From IMG/VR virus record IMGVR_UViG_3300020418_000019, positions 1 to 34,497 of that record: 34,497 nt of DNA; one strand, given 5' to 3'. Source of the DNA: a virus. The stretch's first letter is position 1. Each line of letters begins with the position of its first letter. Of the stretch, positions 1 through 6,527 are shown piece by piece. The notes under the pieces were generated by a model, which worked only from the letters and a program-made list of their open reading frames with translations, searched no databases and was not told the DNA's origin. The translations under genes and the position numbers were made by a program.

Positions 1-284
1 TCGTTGATGCGTAATGCGTCAGCTAATCCGTCAATACCTGCCTTCATTCTAGCAACTAAGTTATCACGGTCATAACTTCGTTTGTCTGGTGGTATAAACG
101 TCATTTCTAAAACTAATTTTTCTGGTATGTTTTCATATACACCTCGATATTTTTTTAACTGTTCTTTCGATACGCTGTAACAATCTTTTCTGTATTGTTT
201 TTTTGCTGCTGCTAACTTTGCCCAATGCAATCTTTTGTTTGGCGATAAATCTGATGGTGGCCAACCCAATACTATTTCAATCAT
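1..284 (-). CDS. rusA: RusA-like Holliday junction resolvase (partial, C-terminus off the window)
   Basis: The reading frame opens at ATG 284 and runs leftward off the window, giving 94 residues. The N-terminus (MIEIVLGWPPSDLSPNKRLH) matches the RusA opening, in which a short beta strand is followed by a 'PP..NK..HW' segment. Residues around 75-93 (PPDKRSYDRDNLVARMKAGI) carry the family's characteristic acidic D-x-DN motif, followed by DGLADAL. RusA enzymes are dimeric Mg-dependent endonucleases that resolve Holliday junctions and other branched DNA during phage recombination and before packaging. The start codon directly abuts the stop of the upstream oxygenase gene (TAAATG), so the two are probably translated from one mRNA. 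With RecT and a YqaJ nuclease in the same operon, a role in recombination-dependent replication is likely. The catalytic aspartates nearer the C-terminus lie beyond the edge and cannot be checked. Confidence 0.8.
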   Translation of the reverse strand, partial: MIEIVLGWPPSDLSPNKRLHWAKLAAAKKQYRKDCYSVSKEQLKKYRGVYENIPEKLVLEMTFIPPDKRSYDRDNLVARMKAGIDGLADALRIN

Positions 285-842
285 TTATCTAAATTGTGGT
301 CCGTCCATCCAAGCAACAAGACTATATCTTGTACCAGATGTAACAGGTTTTACTCTATGTACCACCCATGATGGAAAAACACAATATGACCCTGCTTGCA
401 TGGGAATTGTGATTTGCGTTTGATTAACAGGGTTGTAATATTCAAATTCACCTCCTTTAAAATTATCATTTACTAAAAATGATATAGATAATTTTCTTGT
501 GCGTTGATCTTTTTCTTTTATAGGAGATTGATCAATGTGCCATCTATACTCCTGATTCTTTTCGTATTTTGTAACTTGTATGTTATCTGAAAAATGTATT
601 AAATCATAATGAAAATAATCTGTGTTTGTATTTATCATTATGTTATGTAAAATGCCGGCAATCCAACTATCTACATACAACCAAGCGTTTGTTGATGACC
701 GTGCAGTATTATCACCTGTTGCACTTGATTCATAATTACCGCTTTTACAAATCTTTAATATTTCTTTGAGCATACTTTTAGGTATGTATGAATTTGCATT
801 AATACAAGTTCTTTCTGCAAAACATCTATTGTAATTTTCCAT
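285..842 (-). CDS. 2-oxoglutarate/Fe(II)-dependent oxygenase (prolyl 4-hydroxylase / PiuC type)
   Basis: A 185-residue protein with the double-stranded beta-helix signature of 2OG-Fe(II) dioxygenases: the HxD iron ligands H102-I-D104, the distal histidine H162 (WVVHRVKP) and the 2-oxoglutarate-binding arginine R172 (GTRYSLVAW). The core 'F.GGEFEYY' and 'GSYCVFPS' strands are also typical of the P4H/PKHD family. Such enzymes hydroxylate proteins, nucleic acids or small molecules using O2 and 2-oxoglutarate; the substrate here cannot be told. The gene is in the early/replication operon between a small unknown gene and rusA, so it is probably expressed early. Similar enzymes are common in marine phages with no settled role. 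The active site is intact. This is distinct from the second oxygenase at 9571-10131, which belongs to another subfamily. Confidence 0.88.
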   Translation of the reverse strand: MENYNRCFAERTCINANSYIPKSMLKEILKICKSGNYESSATGDNTARSSTNAWLYVDSWIAGILHNIMINTNTDYFHYDLIHFSDNIQVTKYEKNQEYRWHIDQSPIKEKDQRTRKLSISFLVNDNFKGGEFEYYNPVNQTQITIPMQAGSYCVFPSWVVHRVKPVTSGTRYSLVAWMDGPQFR

Positions 843-843
843 A

Positions 844-1161
844 TTATTTAAATAAATTTTTTATAAAATAAATAAATTTTTCCCATGCAGTTTTATGTTT
901 ATTTTCTAATTCATGTATGCGTTTTTTTATTCCATCAAATCTAACCATGTATTCTTTTGTTGGTAAATCATTAAACCAAAACTGTGTTTCTAATTCTGCT
1001 AATTGCTGCCTGTAATTTGCAATTTGCATAATGTCTTTTTGTTTGTCTGATAATTCTGGTGTAAATTTTTCCCATTTATTTTTTTTAAATACTGCTAGTT
1101 TTTCTGGCTCGTTTGGATTAAACCACAAGTCACCTGTGTTAAATTTGTTTTCGTTTGTCAT
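844..1161 (-). CDS. Hypothetical early protein, 105 aa
   Basis: Not recognised. The product has 105 residues. A short N-terminal section (GDLWFNPNEPEKLAVFKKNKWEKF) reads like a small beta unit of the 'DLW.......L.V....W..' kind found in phage proteins. It is followed by a long, probably helical or coiled-coil middle (residues 37-90) and a hydrophobic/basic tail (AWEKFIYFIKNLFK) that could be an amphipathic helix. Its start overlaps the end of the helicase-loader gene by 4 nt (ATGA), which points to translational coupling, and one base separates its stop from the next gene. It therefore belongs to the early operon, but no function can be assigned. Confidence 0.75.
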   Translation of the reverse strand: MTNENKFNTGDLWFNPNEPEKLAVFKKNKWEKFTPELSDKQKDIMQIANYRQQLAELETQFWFNDLPTKEYMVRFDGIKKRIHELENKHKTAWEKFIYFIKNLFK

Positions 1162-1931
1162 AAATTTTTCCTGTAGGAATCCCAGTTAAAACCAATTAAT
1201 GCACCTCCGTTTTCACGCAACCTATCGGTTACACGTTCACCAAGGTAATCTGATAATTGTTCGCTAGGAATATTTGATAATAAAATAGATGGTTTAAGTT
1301 TTTCATAGCGTTCATTTAGTACATCGAACAACAGTTGTTTCTCAAACTCTGACCCAAACTGTACACCAACTTCATCAAGTATAAGCAAATCAGGTGATGC
1401 AAATGCATCTATGACTTCGCTTTCTGTTTCTTCCTTTGTCCTCCAACTATCTTTTACTCTACGAATTAGACGTTGTACGGTGACGAATACTGGTGACCGT
1501 TGTTGTTGCATAATGCTCAACGCAATGCCTATTGCCAAGTGGGTTTTGCCAGTTCCCGGTTTGCCAACAAAGATTGCAGAACGTCCTGTTTTCATTACTT
1601 GATCAAAGTTTTCTGCATACTCTTTTGCAAAAGCTAATGCCTTCTGTTGACCACTTGTCTGTGCTACATAGCTATCTAACGTCCGATCCTTAAATCGTTC
1701 TGGTATAGCTGCACCTTTTATCTTTGACATCCATCTACGCTGCTCACGTTCTTTGGCAAGTGCAATGTATTTTAATTGTTCTTGCTTTTCTATCTCCTTT
1801 TTTTTAACTGTCATACATTCTGGACATTCTGTCCAATAATCACCAATGTAATTTGTTGATAAGTAATAACCATGCTTAGGGCAATGCCCTTCTTTTGTTG
1901 GTCTAACCACTTTAATTTTTTCTAAACTCAT
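1158..1931 (-). CDS. dnaC: DnaC/IstB-like AAA+ ATPase, replicative helicase loader
   Basis: A 257-residue AAA+ ATPase of the DnaC/IstB/DnaI family. Visible motifs are Walker A GKPGTGKT (123-130), Walker B LLILDEVG (182-189), a sensor-1 'LLSN' (217-220) and a box VII-like 'RVTDRLRE' (233-240). The N-terminus holds a putative zinc knuckle (C17-x2-H20 and C36-x2-C39), followed by a Lys/Glu-rich helix linking it to the ATPase core. Proteins of this type load the host DnaB helicase at a phage origin and partner with a DUF1376/O-like initiator, which here is encoded two genes upstream. The gene overlaps both neighbours by 4 nt (ATGA), so it is a tight operon member. Length and motifs are those of a complete protein. 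IstB of transposons is related but is not expected in this context. Confidence 0.9.
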   Translation of the reverse strand: MSLEKIKVVRPTKEGHCPKHGYYLSTNYIGDYWTECPECMTVKKKEIEKQEQLKYIALAKEREQRRWMSKIKGAAIPERFKDRTLDSYVAQTSGQQKALAFAKEYAENFDQVMKTGRSAIFVGKPGTGKTHLAIGIALSIMQQQRSPVFVTVQRLIRRVKDSWRTKEETESEVIDAFASPDLLILDEVGVQFGSEFEKQLLFDVLNERYEKLKPSILLSNIPSEQLSDYLGERVTDRLRENGGALIGFNWDSYRKNL

Positions 1932-2047
1932 TTCTTTACCCTTTTAAATTTCCAATTTGGATAAAGTCTTCGCCCTTCAAGGTCAATAGACATTTCTCCT
2001 GTTGTAATATCCATCATAAAAATTGGTACTTTCTCATCTTTTTTCAT
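1928..2047 (-). CDS. Small hypothetical protein, 39 aa
   Basis: A short frame, start ATG 2047 and stop TGA 1928-1930, fills the space between the DUF1376 gene and the helicase loader. It overlaps each by 4 nt (ATGA on both sides), which strongly suggests a real, translationally coupled gene. The product begins MKKDEKVPIFMMDITTGEIS-like (codon 19 is ATG/Met) and ends in a basic stretch with 'YPNWKFKRVKK'. No fold or family is recognised. It is too short for most gene callers and is supported mainly by the exact overlap geometry. Confidence 0.6.
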   Translation of the reverse strand: MKKDEKVPIFMMDITTGEMSIDLEGRRLYPNWKFKRVKK

Positions 2048-2688
2048 ATTTTTTGTACCCCCTCACCGTAGTTAGTAGTAGCAAATGACTTTTGTTCTTC
2101 TTTAATCCAATCAGATTTAAAACTTTGCCATCCCCTTGCTTGGCACATAACCAATGCATCCTCCAAACTAATAGTTGTTTTCTTAACTTCATTCTTTATA
2201 CCAATCAAAGCAGTTTCTGTTAATGGTGCTTTCTTGTTTTTTCTATGAGTTAAAAAATCATTCCATGTTTTTTTACTTACATTGCGTGGTCGCTTTATAT
2301 TTGTTTCTTGTTTCTTGTTTAATGTTTCTTGTTTATTGTTTGGTTGAACCTTTGTTGAACTGGCGTTGGATCTAGCAAGAGCAGATGCTTTACCTGCCCT
2401 GCTTGCTGCTTGTATCTTAGCTTGATACTTTGTAATCTCTTCATTAGTTCTTTTGTGTACATAGCCTGTACCAACATCATGTGTAAAAAATTCTTTTAAC
2501 ACTTGAACAACTTCTGGTTTATGCTCTGGCATTCTTATTAGCCGAGCCACCTCTGTTGCATCTTCTGGTAATGGTTTCTCATGCAAGTAATAAATGTCTA
2601 AACATCTACGGTATGCAAGATCCTCCATTAATGATAGATGCACAGTATGGCTCATGTAATCGCCAATGTTAAAGGAGTAAAAATGCAT
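2044..2688 (-). CDS. DUF1376-family phage replication initiator-like protein
   Basis: A 214-residue protein. Its N-terminal 80 residues (MHFYSFNIGDYMSHTVHLSL ... YRRCLDIYYLHEKPLP) are typical of the DUF1376 domain, found in phage and prophage replication proteins encoded beside DnaC-like loaders. The middle (about 85-135) is basic and low complexity (repeated NKKQET). The C-terminal part ('KKTWNDFLTHRKNKKAPLTE' then 'GWQSFKSDW') resembles the C-terminal region of O-like initiators. It probably binds the origin and recruits the loader. A GTG at 2691 is also in frame, but ATG 2688 sits 5 nt after a perfect AGGAGG and makes a TGATG junction with the preceding gene, so I use it. The stop overlaps the 39-aa gene by 4 nt. 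Confidence 0.82.
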   Translation of the reverse strand: MHFYSFNIGDYMSHTVHLSLMEDLAYRRCLDIYYLHEKPLPEDATEVARLIRMPEHKPEVVQVLKEFFTHDVGTGYVHKRTNEEITKYQAKIQAASRAGKASALARSNASSTKVQPNNKQETLNKKQETNIKRPRNVSKKTWNDFLTHRKNKKAPLTETALIGIKNEVKKTTISLEDALVMCQARGWQSFKSDWIKEEQKSFATTNYGEGVQKI

Positions 2689-2870
2689 CACTTCCTCCTA
2701 GCTGTTAAATGATGTTGGTATTGTGCTAGTCGATATTCAAAAAAGGATTCAACATTATGTACCTTTTGGAATGTTGGATTTTCTTTTTCCAATTTATTTA
2801 ATTCTGAAATTAAATCATTTACTAAAAACCTCATTTGATTTAAGAGGTCATCTTTTTTTGGTTTATCCAT
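2688..2870 (-). CDS. Small hypothetical protein, 60 aa
   Basis: A 60-residue, highly charged, probably all-helical protein. A Leu-rich amphipathic stretch (LLNQMRFLVNDLISELNKLE, residues 9-28) could form a coiled coil, and the C-terminus is basic (HHLTARRK). No family is recognised. It lies between recT and the DUF1376 gene, ending in a TGATG junction with the latter, so it is probably co-translated and may assist replication or recombination. That role is inferred only from position. Confidence 0.68.
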   Translation of the reverse strand: MDKPKKDDLLNQMRFLVNDLISELNKLEKENPTFQKVHNVESFFEYRLAQYQHHLTARRK

Positions 2871-2874
2871 TAAT

Positions 2875-3675
2875 TTACTCCTCCTTGCGGTAGTTGTTGA
2901 TTACGTTATCTGCTGCCTGATCTGCTTCTTCGTTGGCCATACCCATAGCTTCTTTAAGTCTGGACAATGGCTGATCTTGTTTGTCAGGTGTAGGAGTTAC
3001 GTTTACTGGCTGTTTAAATTCAGTATCCTCATCTATTCTGACAACAGAACTGATTGCATCATTTTTTGGTAGTCGTTTTGCTATGCGATGAATGACAGTT
3101 TTCTTGGCCATCTGGTCAAACCATTTAACCCAAGGACTATGAGGTGATGAACTAGCTCTTGATACCTGACGGCATTTATCTATTTCTGCCATGTTCATTA
3201 CCTCGTAATACTCACCTTCATTAGTGGTTACAGCTACTGCATAAACACATATAGGTTTGCCACGGTCACCAGTTATTAATGGTTTGTGTGTAATTTTTGG
3301 TGCAGTACCTAACTCATAATCAAACAAATCATTTTCGTATACAACTTCAGCACATAAAGTTTTTATTAATCCACTATTGTGTAATACCTTGATGATGCCT
3401 TCGACCATTGGTATGTATTGAACTGAATTGCCATACTGAACTGCTGCTGCTTCTTTGCCATCCAAGTACAGACCATCTTGTGCTGCCCTCATAAAGGTTT
3501 GCATCAAACTGTTTTTGTCTGCTTGTACTAATTTAGGATTTTTATTTAGTGTTAACTTTGCAACGCTAATAAATTTCCATTCGTCCATTGTTGATGGCAA
3601 TGCTTCTTTAAATTTGTCTGCCATTTTTTCTAGTGTTCCTTGCATGGCTACAAGTGGTGTGATTGATGAGGTCAT
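2875..3675 (-). CDS. recT: RecT-family single-strand DNA annealing recombinase
   Basis: A 266-residue protein with the RecT family hallmarks: 'WKFISVAKLTLNKNPKLVQA', then 'LMQTFMRAAQDGLYLDGKEA' (about 57-76), 'VQYIPMVEGIIKVLHNSG' (about 86-103) and the C-terminal 'SSPHSPWVKWFDQMAKKTVI' segment (about 175-196), where the family has W...D.M..KT.IRR. RecT anneals complementary ssDNA generated by a partner 5'-3' exonuclease. That partner, a YqaJ-type nuclease, is encoded immediately upstream, reproducing the RecE/RecT or Exo/Beta pairing. A good AAGGAG lies upstream of the ATG at 3675. The acidic, Pro/Gln-rich C-terminal tail (about 220-266) is typically variable and may bind partner proteins. 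It probably supports recombination-dependent replication. Confidence 0.93.
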   Translation of the reverse strand: MTSSITPLVAMQGTLEKMADKFKEALPSTMDEWKFISVAKLTLNKNPKLVQADKNSLMQTFMRAAQDGLYLDGKEAAAVQYGNSVQYIPMVEGIIKVLHNSGLIKTLCAEVVYENDLFDYELGTAPKITHKPLITGDRGKPICVYAVAVTTNEGEYYEVMNMAEIDKCRQVSRASSSPHSPWVKWFDQMAKKTVIHRIAKRLPKNDAISSVVRIDEDTEFKQPVNVTPTPDKQDQPLSRLKEAMGMANEEADQAADNVINNYRKEE

Positions 3676-3678
3676 TAG

Positions 3679-4620
3679 TTAAACTCCTTTTGGTTGATTA
3701 AATTTAAATTGGCGAAAGCCTTTGCGTGGGTTGATGTATGTACCAACCATGTCTTGGGTAATGTATTTACCCTGACTACCTTTAGTCATTCCGCAATTAA
3801 TAATTCCATACTTAGAAATGATCTTAGATGCACCAATACTTTTTTCTAGTATTTGTGCCTTTATTGCATCTTTTGTTTTGCCAAGTGAAACGTACTCTTT
3901 GTTGATTGCGTTGTAATCATCAACTAACTGATCCATATCCTCATCTGCTTCTAGAAACAGACTAGGGTCAGCATGATTACATAAGTTTTTAATTACATAT
4001 TGAGAGTCACGTTCATAATCAATGTCAGGTGGTGTACCTGCTTTAATCCTTTCCCAAAACTCTTTCACTTTTGCTTGTAACATTGCACCAACTTCCTTGT
4101 CTCTAGCTCTAATAATTATTTTCATTTCATTGCCACCAACCAATGCAACTATGCATCCCCAGTTTATGTTTGAAACATGGAGTTGATGCTGAAGCTGCAT
4201 TTCTATAAACGGTGGAGCAGAAATGTTGCCATTACCATCGTCTGTCCATTTTGTTCGATAAACATAACCGTCTACATTTTTAACTTCCATAATGCCTACT
4301 TCATCACCGCTAGTAATTTTGTAGTCAAATGATGAACCCATGCGATGTTCGTTAGAAAGATAAACGTCAAAAGGTTCTACATCCCAACCTTGTTCTTCTG
4401 CACAACCTTGAGCTATAGAATCCTCAAGTCTGCGACCCCATGCCATCCGAGGGCTATCAATGTGTTGGACAAGTTTTTCTTTTTTTTCGTTATACAATTC
4501 AAATTCTGATTTGTATGGATTAAGACCAAATAAACATGACACTTCTGTTGAAGTTACATCAAGCAATCTGTTTTCTAACCAATCTTGTTTGTTGGTTATT
4601 GGAATTTCTTTTAGAGTCAT
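3679..4620 (-). CDS. YqaJ-like viral recombinase / lambda-exonuclease-type nuclease
   Basis: A 313-residue PD-(D/E)xK nuclease of the YqaJ family. Motifs in order: 'TSTEVSCLFGLNPYKSEFEL' (helix 1, about 24-43), 'MAWGRRLEDSIA' with the conserved Glu (about 59-70), the metal-binding Asp in 'GSSFDYKI', the E-x-K in 'GIMEVKNV', and the conserved Gln residues of 'EMQLQHQLHV'. Enzymes of this type processively degrade the 5' strand of dsDNA ends to expose ssDNA for RecT, encoded 3 nt downstream. The C-terminal third (about 205-313) is a helical extension of the kind seen in phage YqaJ proteins. The start codon overlaps the stop of the HTH gene by 1 nt (TAATG), and an AAGGAG lies 10 nt before the ATG. 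Complete and apparently active. Confidence 0.9.
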   Translation of the reverse strand: MTLKEIPITNKQDWLENRLLDVTSTEVSCLFGLNPYKSEFELYNEKKEKLVQHIDSPRMAWGRRLEDSIAQGCAEEQGWDVEPFDVYLSNEHRMGSSFDYKITSGDEVGIMEVKNVDGYVYRTKWTDDGNGNISAPPFIEMQLQHQLHVSNINWGCIVALVGGNEMKIIIRARDKEVGAMLQAKVKEFWERIKAGTPPDIDYERDSQYVIKNLCNHADPSLFLEADEDMDQLVDDYNAINKEYVSLGKTKDAIKAQILEKSIGASKIISKYGIINCGMTKGSQGKYITQDMVGTYINPRKGFRQFKFNQPKGV

Positions 4621-4853
4621 TAAAATAATTCTCCTTGTTTTTGAATTTTTGGTATTGAATAAACAGCAATTTTCTTGCCATTCTTTTGTCTTTTCATTTC
4701 TGTCTGGATGTTATGCCCTGCTTCCTTTAGGTCATTTATTCTGGCAGCAAGTCTAAAACAAGCAAACAGTTCTAACGCTTCGATGGCAGTTAGTGGGCCG
4801 TAGTTCTGTAAGTGATACAGAACCTTGGCACTTTGTGATGTTGTTTGTTTCAT
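4620..4853 (-). CDS. Small winged-helix/HTH protein, 77 aa
   Basis: A 77-residue protein that reads as a single helix-turn-helix unit: 'SAKVLYHLQNYGPLTAIEAL' (helices 1-2), then 'LARINDLKEAGHNI' variants forming the recognition helix, and 'KKIAVYSI' as a wing strand. This pattern (VL..L...GPLT..EAL......RL..RI.DL...G..I.T) matches the small phage helix-turn-helix proteins often found beside recombination genes. It probably binds DNA, either as a regulator or as a recombination accessory. It overlaps both neighbours (4 nt upstream, 1 nt downstream), so it belongs to the early operon. Confidence 0.8.
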   Translation of the reverse strand: MKQTTSQSAKVLYHLQNYGPLTAIEALELFACFRLAARINDLKEAGHNIQTEMKRQKNGKKIAVYSIPKIQKQGELF

Positions 4854-5155
4854 AGCTCCTCTGACTTTTGAAAGTTAACGTACTCTTCATCTTTGACAAT
4901 TTGCATTTGCCATTTACCAACTGTGTCTAATCTACGACCATATCCCCAGTTAGGATTTTCCTTGTCGTATTCATAGTCAGATAGATGAAATTCTGTGTTT
5001 TCTTGGATGTAGCTAGATTCTTTTAGTTTGCGAACTTTTTTTGTAAAAGGACAAGAAGGCCAGATGGTTTTGTTTATATCAAATTGAATTTCTTTTAACC
5101 TGTCGGATAAAGCATATTCGCTGTTGGCATAAACTTTTAAAGTGAAACATCTCAT
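4850..5155 (-). CDS. Hypothetical early protein, 101 aa
   Basis: Not recognised. The 101-residue product has a mixed alpha/beta appearance, starting with a strand (MRCFTLKVYANS) and containing two aromatic/charged stretches (FHLSDYEYDKENPNWGYGRR and KWQMQIVKDEEYVNF). No nuclease, ATPase or zinc motif is visible. It overlaps both adjacent genes by 4 nt (ATGA), so it is translated as part of the early operon. Confidence 0.7.
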   Translation of the reverse strand: MRCFTLKVYANSEYALSDRLKEIQFDINKTIWPSCPFTKKVRKLKESSYIQENTEFHLSDYEYDKENPNWGYGRRLDTVGKWQMQIVKDEEYVNFQKSEEL

Positions 5156-5373
5156 TGATCTTTCCCCTCTAAATAAAGTTCAGCCCAAATTTTTGCATCA
5201 ATTAATTTATTGATGTTTTTACATTGGTCAATAGTTAACTCGCTGAAGACAAGATCAAAAATGTCTGCTTCTTCACCTTTTTCTACCATCTTCCAAAATG
5301 CTTGTCTGGTAGTGTCAACTGAGAATTGCCATGCGTTCTTACCGTCATGGTCTTGAATTGTTTTTGGGATCAT
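5152..5373 (-). CDS. Hypothetical early protein, 73 aa
   Basis: Not recognised. A 73-residue acidic, largely helical product; residues 38-66 (ADIFDLVFSELTIDQCKNIN and LIDAKIWAELY) could form a helical hairpin. It overlaps the genes on either side by 4 nt (ATGA). Small acidic early proteins of this kind are often host-takeover factors, but nothing in the sequence identifies a target. Confidence 0.68.
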   Translation of the reverse strand: MIPKTIQDHDGKNAWQFSVDTTRQAFWKMVEKGEEADIFDLVFSELTIDQCKNINKLIDAKIWAELYLEGKDQ

Positions 5374-5516
5374 CGGTTTAAAAAAGAAATGTACTGAGGG
5401 TGGTCTTGTAATTCACATTCGAGTCTGAGTTCTTCTTCCCAATCCTCTGATGTGTGATTGCAGTAAGGAAGGTTAGCCAAGTAGGCCAACCTTTCTAGTT
5501 TCTGGGTATCTGTCAT
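5370..5516 (-). CDS. Small hypothetical protein, 48 aa
   Basis: A 48-codon frame with ATG 5516 and TGA 5370-5372, overlapping the upstream gene by 1 nt (TAATG) and the downstream gene by 4 nt (ATGA). The product is acidic and helical: it starts MTDTQKLERLAYLANLPYC and has a run WEEELRLECELQ. It fills what would otherwise be a 140-nt gap in a perfectly packed operon, which is the main support for it. Function unknown. Confidence 0.62.
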   Translation of the reverse strand: MTDTQKLERLAYLANLPYCNHTSEDWEEELRLECELQDHPQYISFLNR

Positions 5517-6052
5517 TAGTCCTCCCATCCATCAGGAGCATTTGCTGCTTTTTCTTTCCAGTAATTGTCACGGCTACGCTGTAACTTATCTGATGAATTT
5601 ATCTCTTCAACTATTTCTGAACAATCGTAATCAATCAATGCAGAAAAGTGAACGATTTTCTTAATCATGGATTCATAATATGCTTCCATTGATTCAAGAT
5701 AATACTGCTTGTATCTAAACCAATTGCGAAATTGCTTGGTTTCAATCTTGCCAGTACTTTCGTTGTAATAACCATTTTTAACTTTATAGTTCCAATGGTT
5801 TCTCATGTGACAAGAGAAAGGTACTTCTTTCATCTTGTAGAGATCACGTTTTCTGAGATCGTCACCAGTATTGTAAGCATCAATCATGAGTCCATACTTG
5901 TACTCTTTAATGCGTTCTGGTAACTTACCAAGTTTAATTCTGTTTTTGTAACCAGAAATTAATCTCTTGATGTCTGACCTATCAAGTTCAACTGTAAACT
6001 TGTGGTCGATGTTTGGGTCTGTGTAGACCAGTTTTGCGTCAATAGTAGACAT
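5516..6052 (-). CDS. Hypothetical early protein, 178 aa (first gene of the main early operon)
   Basis: Not recognised. The 178-residue product is rich in Tyr, Lys and charged residues. The N-terminal 30 residues look like a beta hairpin (LVYTDPNIDHKFTVELDRSD). The rest is helical, with many Tyr/Trp residues between 70 and 130. There is no signal peptide or membrane segment. It is the first gene after a consensus promoter (TTGACA/AATACT, 6111-6139) and a 50-nt leader containing a hairpin, so it should be among the earliest and most strongly expressed products of the replication operon. The leader immediately before its ATG shares a 20-bp perfect repeat with the leader of the gene at 7159-7461. 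Confidence 0.78.
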   Translation of the reverse strand: MSTIDAKLVYTDPNIDHKFTVELDRSDIKRLISGYKNRIKLGKLPERIKEYKYGLMIDAYNTGDDLRKRDLYKMKEVPFSCHMRNHWNYKVKNGYYNESTGKIETKQFRNWFRYKQYYLESMEAYYESMIKKIVHFSALIDYDCSEIVEEINSSDKLQRSRDNYWKEKAANAPDGWED

Positions 6053-6057
6053 AGTGT

Positions 6058-6077
6058 TTGTTAATAGAAATTAGTAA
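6058..6077 (-). repeat. 20-bp direct repeat, copy 1: leader just upstream of the 5516-6052 gene
   Basis: The + strand reads TTGTTAATAGAAATTAGTAA here and again at 7461-7480, identical at all 20 positions. In both cases it lies in the 5' leader immediately before a leftward start codon, and neither leader contains a Shine-Dalgarno sequence. On the transcribed strand it is TTACTAATTTCTATTAACAA, an unstructured AU-rich sequence. Confidence 0.85.
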
Positions 6078-6085
6078 ACAACAAT

Positions 6086-6104
6086 TGAAGGTATAACACC
6101 TTCA
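6086..6104 (-). other. Hairpin at the predicted 5' end of the main early transcript
   Basis: TGAAGGT-ATAAC-ACCTTCA is a perfect 7-bp stem with a 5-nt loop. From the promoter at 6111-6139, transcription should begin near 6104, putting this hairpin at the very 5' end of the mRNA. It may protect the mRNA 5' end from decay or act as a protein-binding site. No T-tract follows, so it is not an intrinsic terminator. Confidence 0.55.
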
Positions 6105-6110
6105 CCATTA

Positions 6111-6139
6111 AGTATTGCACATAATGCAACAGTTGTCAA
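6111..6139 (-). promoter_or_regulatory. Sigma-70-type promoter of the main early operon
   Basis: On the minus strand the -35 is a perfect TTGACA (6139-6134), then a 17-bp spacer, then AATACT (6116-6111), one base from the TATACT form. It directs leftward transcription into the 178-aa gene and the recombination/replication operon behind it. Start near 6104 predicts a leader of about 52 nt. The spacer holds the palindromic element at 6113-6131. Confidence 0.75.
6113..6131. promoter_or_regulatory. Putative operator O1 within the early-operon promoter
   Basis: The + strand reads TATTGCACATAATGCAACA, containing the inverted repeat TTGCA-N5-TGCAA. It fills the spacer between the -35 and -10 boxes, where a bound repressor would block RNA polymerase. 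Fifteen of 19 positions match the element at 6532-6550 and 13 of 19 match the one at 7494-7512. The likely ligand is the HTH protein encoded at 6306-6524. Confidence 0.6.
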
Positions 6140-6147
6140 GAAACTGG

Positions 6148-6309
6148 TTAATCGAAGGCATCTCGTTTTTTCAATACTTCCACCTGAGATCCGCATCTGG
6201 GGCAAGATAAATTGCTCATTACTGAAAACTCAGGAAATCCATTCATACCTTCTTCAATGTCTATGTCACCGCCAATAATAAGATCGCTGTCGCACCAATA
6301 ACAGTTCAT
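6148..6309 (-). CDS. Small zinc-ribbon protein, 53 aa
   Basis: A 53-residue frame (ATG 6309, TAA 6148-6150) encoding two CxxC knuckles: C3-Y-W-C6 at the start (MNCYWC) and C36-P-R-C39 (LSCPRCGS), separated by 29 mostly acidic residues. This is a classical zinc ribbon of the type found as tiny stand-alone proteins in many marine phages. It could bind nucleic acid or a host polymerase subunit; the sequence does not say which. Its ATG overlaps the stop of the HTH repressor-like gene by 4 nt (ATGA), so the two are co-translated and may work together. The early-operon promoter begins just 9 bp beyond its stop codon. Confidence 0.8.
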   Translation of the reverse strand: MNCYWCDSDLIIGGDIDIEEGMNGFPEFSVMSNLSCPRCGSQVEVLKKRDAFD

Positions 6310-6524
6310 TCTCTGCCAAAGATAAGTTCGTGAGCAGATAACTGTATACCTCTATCCCATGCTGTTTCAAGTAGCTTGCGTTGAATAGATGTTGGTATAG
6401 TGCCATCTCCCTTTTGCCATTTAGATACTGATGCAGGGTCACGATGTATCGCCCTAGCTAATGCTCGAACACCACCGAACTCAGCAATGGCTAATTGTAC
6501 TGGTGTTTTAATAGTTGATTCCAT
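6306..6524 (-). CDS. Cro/CI-like helix-turn-helix transcriptional regulator
   Basis: A compact HTH protein of 72 residues from ATG 6524. After MESTIKTPVQLAIAEFGG comes the HTH itself (VRALARAIHRDPASVSKWQK), then 'IPTSIQRKLLETAWDRGIQL' helices and a short 'ELIFGRE' tail. This is the layout of Cro/YdaS-like phage regulators. An upstream in-frame ATG at 6551 would add nine residues (MLHLWQYID); neither start has a Shine-Dalgarno. I prefer 6524 because it leaves the 19-bp operator-like element (6532-6550) in the promoter and gives the usual protein length. Similar elements in the promoters at 6111-6139 and 7492-7520 suggest that it represses leftward early transcription and its own gene. Whether it maintains lysogeny or only times the lytic cycle cannot be decided here. 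Confidence 0.82.
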   Translation of the reverse strand: MESTIKTPVQLAIAEFGGVRALARAIHRDPASVSKWQKGDGTIPTSIQRKLLETAWDRGIQLSAHELIFGRE

Positions 6525-6527
6525 ATC

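Noticed and set aside
1491-1500. GGTGACCGT-like match to the late element inside the helicase-loader gene
   Set aside because: It lacks the first bases and last two As of the 12-mer, has no TAnnnT at 16 bp, and points opposite to the gene.
1504-1522. TGTTGCATAATGC operator-like sequence inside the helicase-loader gene
   Set aside because: Only one half-site resembles the operators, there is no promoter around it, and it is explained by the Met-Gln-Gln codons.
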